The position numbers and the translations under genes were made by a program. Positions 63,001 through 64,000 of a DNA stretch of 64,000 nucleotides are shown one piece after another. Under the pieces are notes generated by a model. That model saw only the letters and a program-made list of their open reading frames with translations, was not told where the DNA came from and ran no database searches. The DNA comes from Psococerastis gibbosa (Eukaryota; Arthropoda; Insecta; Psocodea; Psocidae): contig OZ020487.1 of assembly GCA_963971405.1 (NCBI GenBank), positions 40,087,039-40,151,038 on the forward strand, written 5' to 3'. The first letter of the stretch is position 1, and each line of letters starts with the position of its first letter.

Positions 63001-64000
63001 AAAATTTCTGACTAATCCAGGGCAAGTTTATAGGGAACACTTCATTCCATACTGGTAAAGGTTAAAGGTTGCTTCAGTAAGTTATAATGTCATGAATATT
63101 GCATGTTAGGTACCAAATTAAAGGCCTACAAAAAAATTGTATTGAACAGGGAACACAGCTAATGTGATGGGCTAATAGCTGCCAGACAAATTAATACGTG
63201 TATATTTCTCTATGCTAATAGGAGTAACAGCCTATATGTAACGATAGACTAGTAAAAATGATATAAAGCAAAATGATTACCGTCCCCAAATAAGTAATCA
63301 TCACTATAAACACTATCAACAATATAGCCTAAAAAAAATTGCTTATATTAACAAAACAGCCAAATATAGGCTACCAATACAGTAATATAGCCTGCGCTAC
63401 CTATAACAAGTTTATATAATTCGTGCAAAATTAAATTGTCAGCAGAGGCGTAGGTAATGCACAAATTTAATAACAGAAAATAGGCTACGAGACGCACTCA
63501 AACAAGAGATTTATCAAAATAGCCTAAAGCGATTTTCGATAATAATCTGAAACTGACGAGATGTAGGCTACCAATCGAAGCGTATTGCACAAGGAAATCG
63601 CTAATCCAATAAGAAAAGTATCAATCTATGCCTGTATTGCAGCACCCCATTCTACAAATCTTATTGTATGTATTCAGAATCACTCCGCTTATTTCAGTAT
63701 TCATTCTATTAGCCTGAGACGAATATTGCACAACTTTAAAATATAAGCACATAGAAACAATTAGTGAACAAGCGGAACATTTGACGGGATCCGTTTGCAC
63801 ATACCAGTCATGAGTGTTTTCAACAACAAACAGCGTCTCACTGAACGCCGTTCGATAGCTGTTGGATCAGTGCGCAGTGGCGCTGCAGCTGCAGATGCAG
63901 TTTTAATTGGCCGTCCCTCTCGAATGGAAATGCACAGTCTACCCTTCCAACTAAAAATTCTAGAGTGGCCCTCCCTGATGTCCTAACTCCTAAGCTGATG
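63001..64000. other. Right flank, no gene recognised
   Basis: 63795-63986 is open on + (MHIPVMSVFNNKQRLTERRS onward, with a short Ala-rich stretch) but matches nothing I know. Confidence 0.35.

Noticed and set aside
1..64000. CRISPR arrays, operons or phage-type systems
   Set aside because: No regularly spaced repeats with unique spacers, and the two genes have spliceosomal introns; this is animal nuclear DNA.

Overview
This is an AT-rich, intron-rich and repeat-laden animal nuclear window. It looks invertebrate and most likely arthropod. That guess rests on a Methuselah-type class B GPCR, a large load of short DNA transposons and tRNA-derived SINEs, long (CTT), (CT) and (TTCTA) microsatellites, and frequent GGCCTA words. 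The species cannot be settled from the sequence. There are no bacterial operons, CRISPR arrays or rRNA genes, and I recognise no intact tRNA gene.

Two protein-coding genes can be rebuilt exon by exon. The first is on the + strand (3051-18243): a Methuselah-like seven-transmembrane receptor with nine recognised exons. Splice phases agree across all of them and they encode about 580 residues. The exon carrying the start codon and signal peptide was not identified. The second is on the - strand (60125 down to 26263): a complete FBXL16-type F-box/leucine-rich-repeat gene with six coding exons and 464 codons plus stop. One 149-base exon (28085-27937) was recovered by phase matching. The genes are convergent, with their 3' ends about 8 kb apart. 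Nothing suggests they act in one pathway.

Nearly everything else is mobile-element debris. There are two abundant SINE-like families (7 and about 11 copies), several degenerate LINE 3' ends, a decayed mariner/Tc1-type transposase, and a 226-bp hAT-type element with a near-perfect 8-bp target duplication. Many foldback elements (MITEs) are present. The main one is an eight-copy family with TTA/TAA-like target duplications and a TIR nested inside a TIR. Larger inverted structures lie at 6229-7240, 22000-22412 and 46060-47950.

I found no convincing new molecular system. The best leads are the nested Harbinger-like foldback family with its small conserved ORF, the crossed A-B-A'-B' inverted repeat, a (TTCTA)n-tailed insertion inside a SINE, and the close packing of MITEs against splice sites of both genes.
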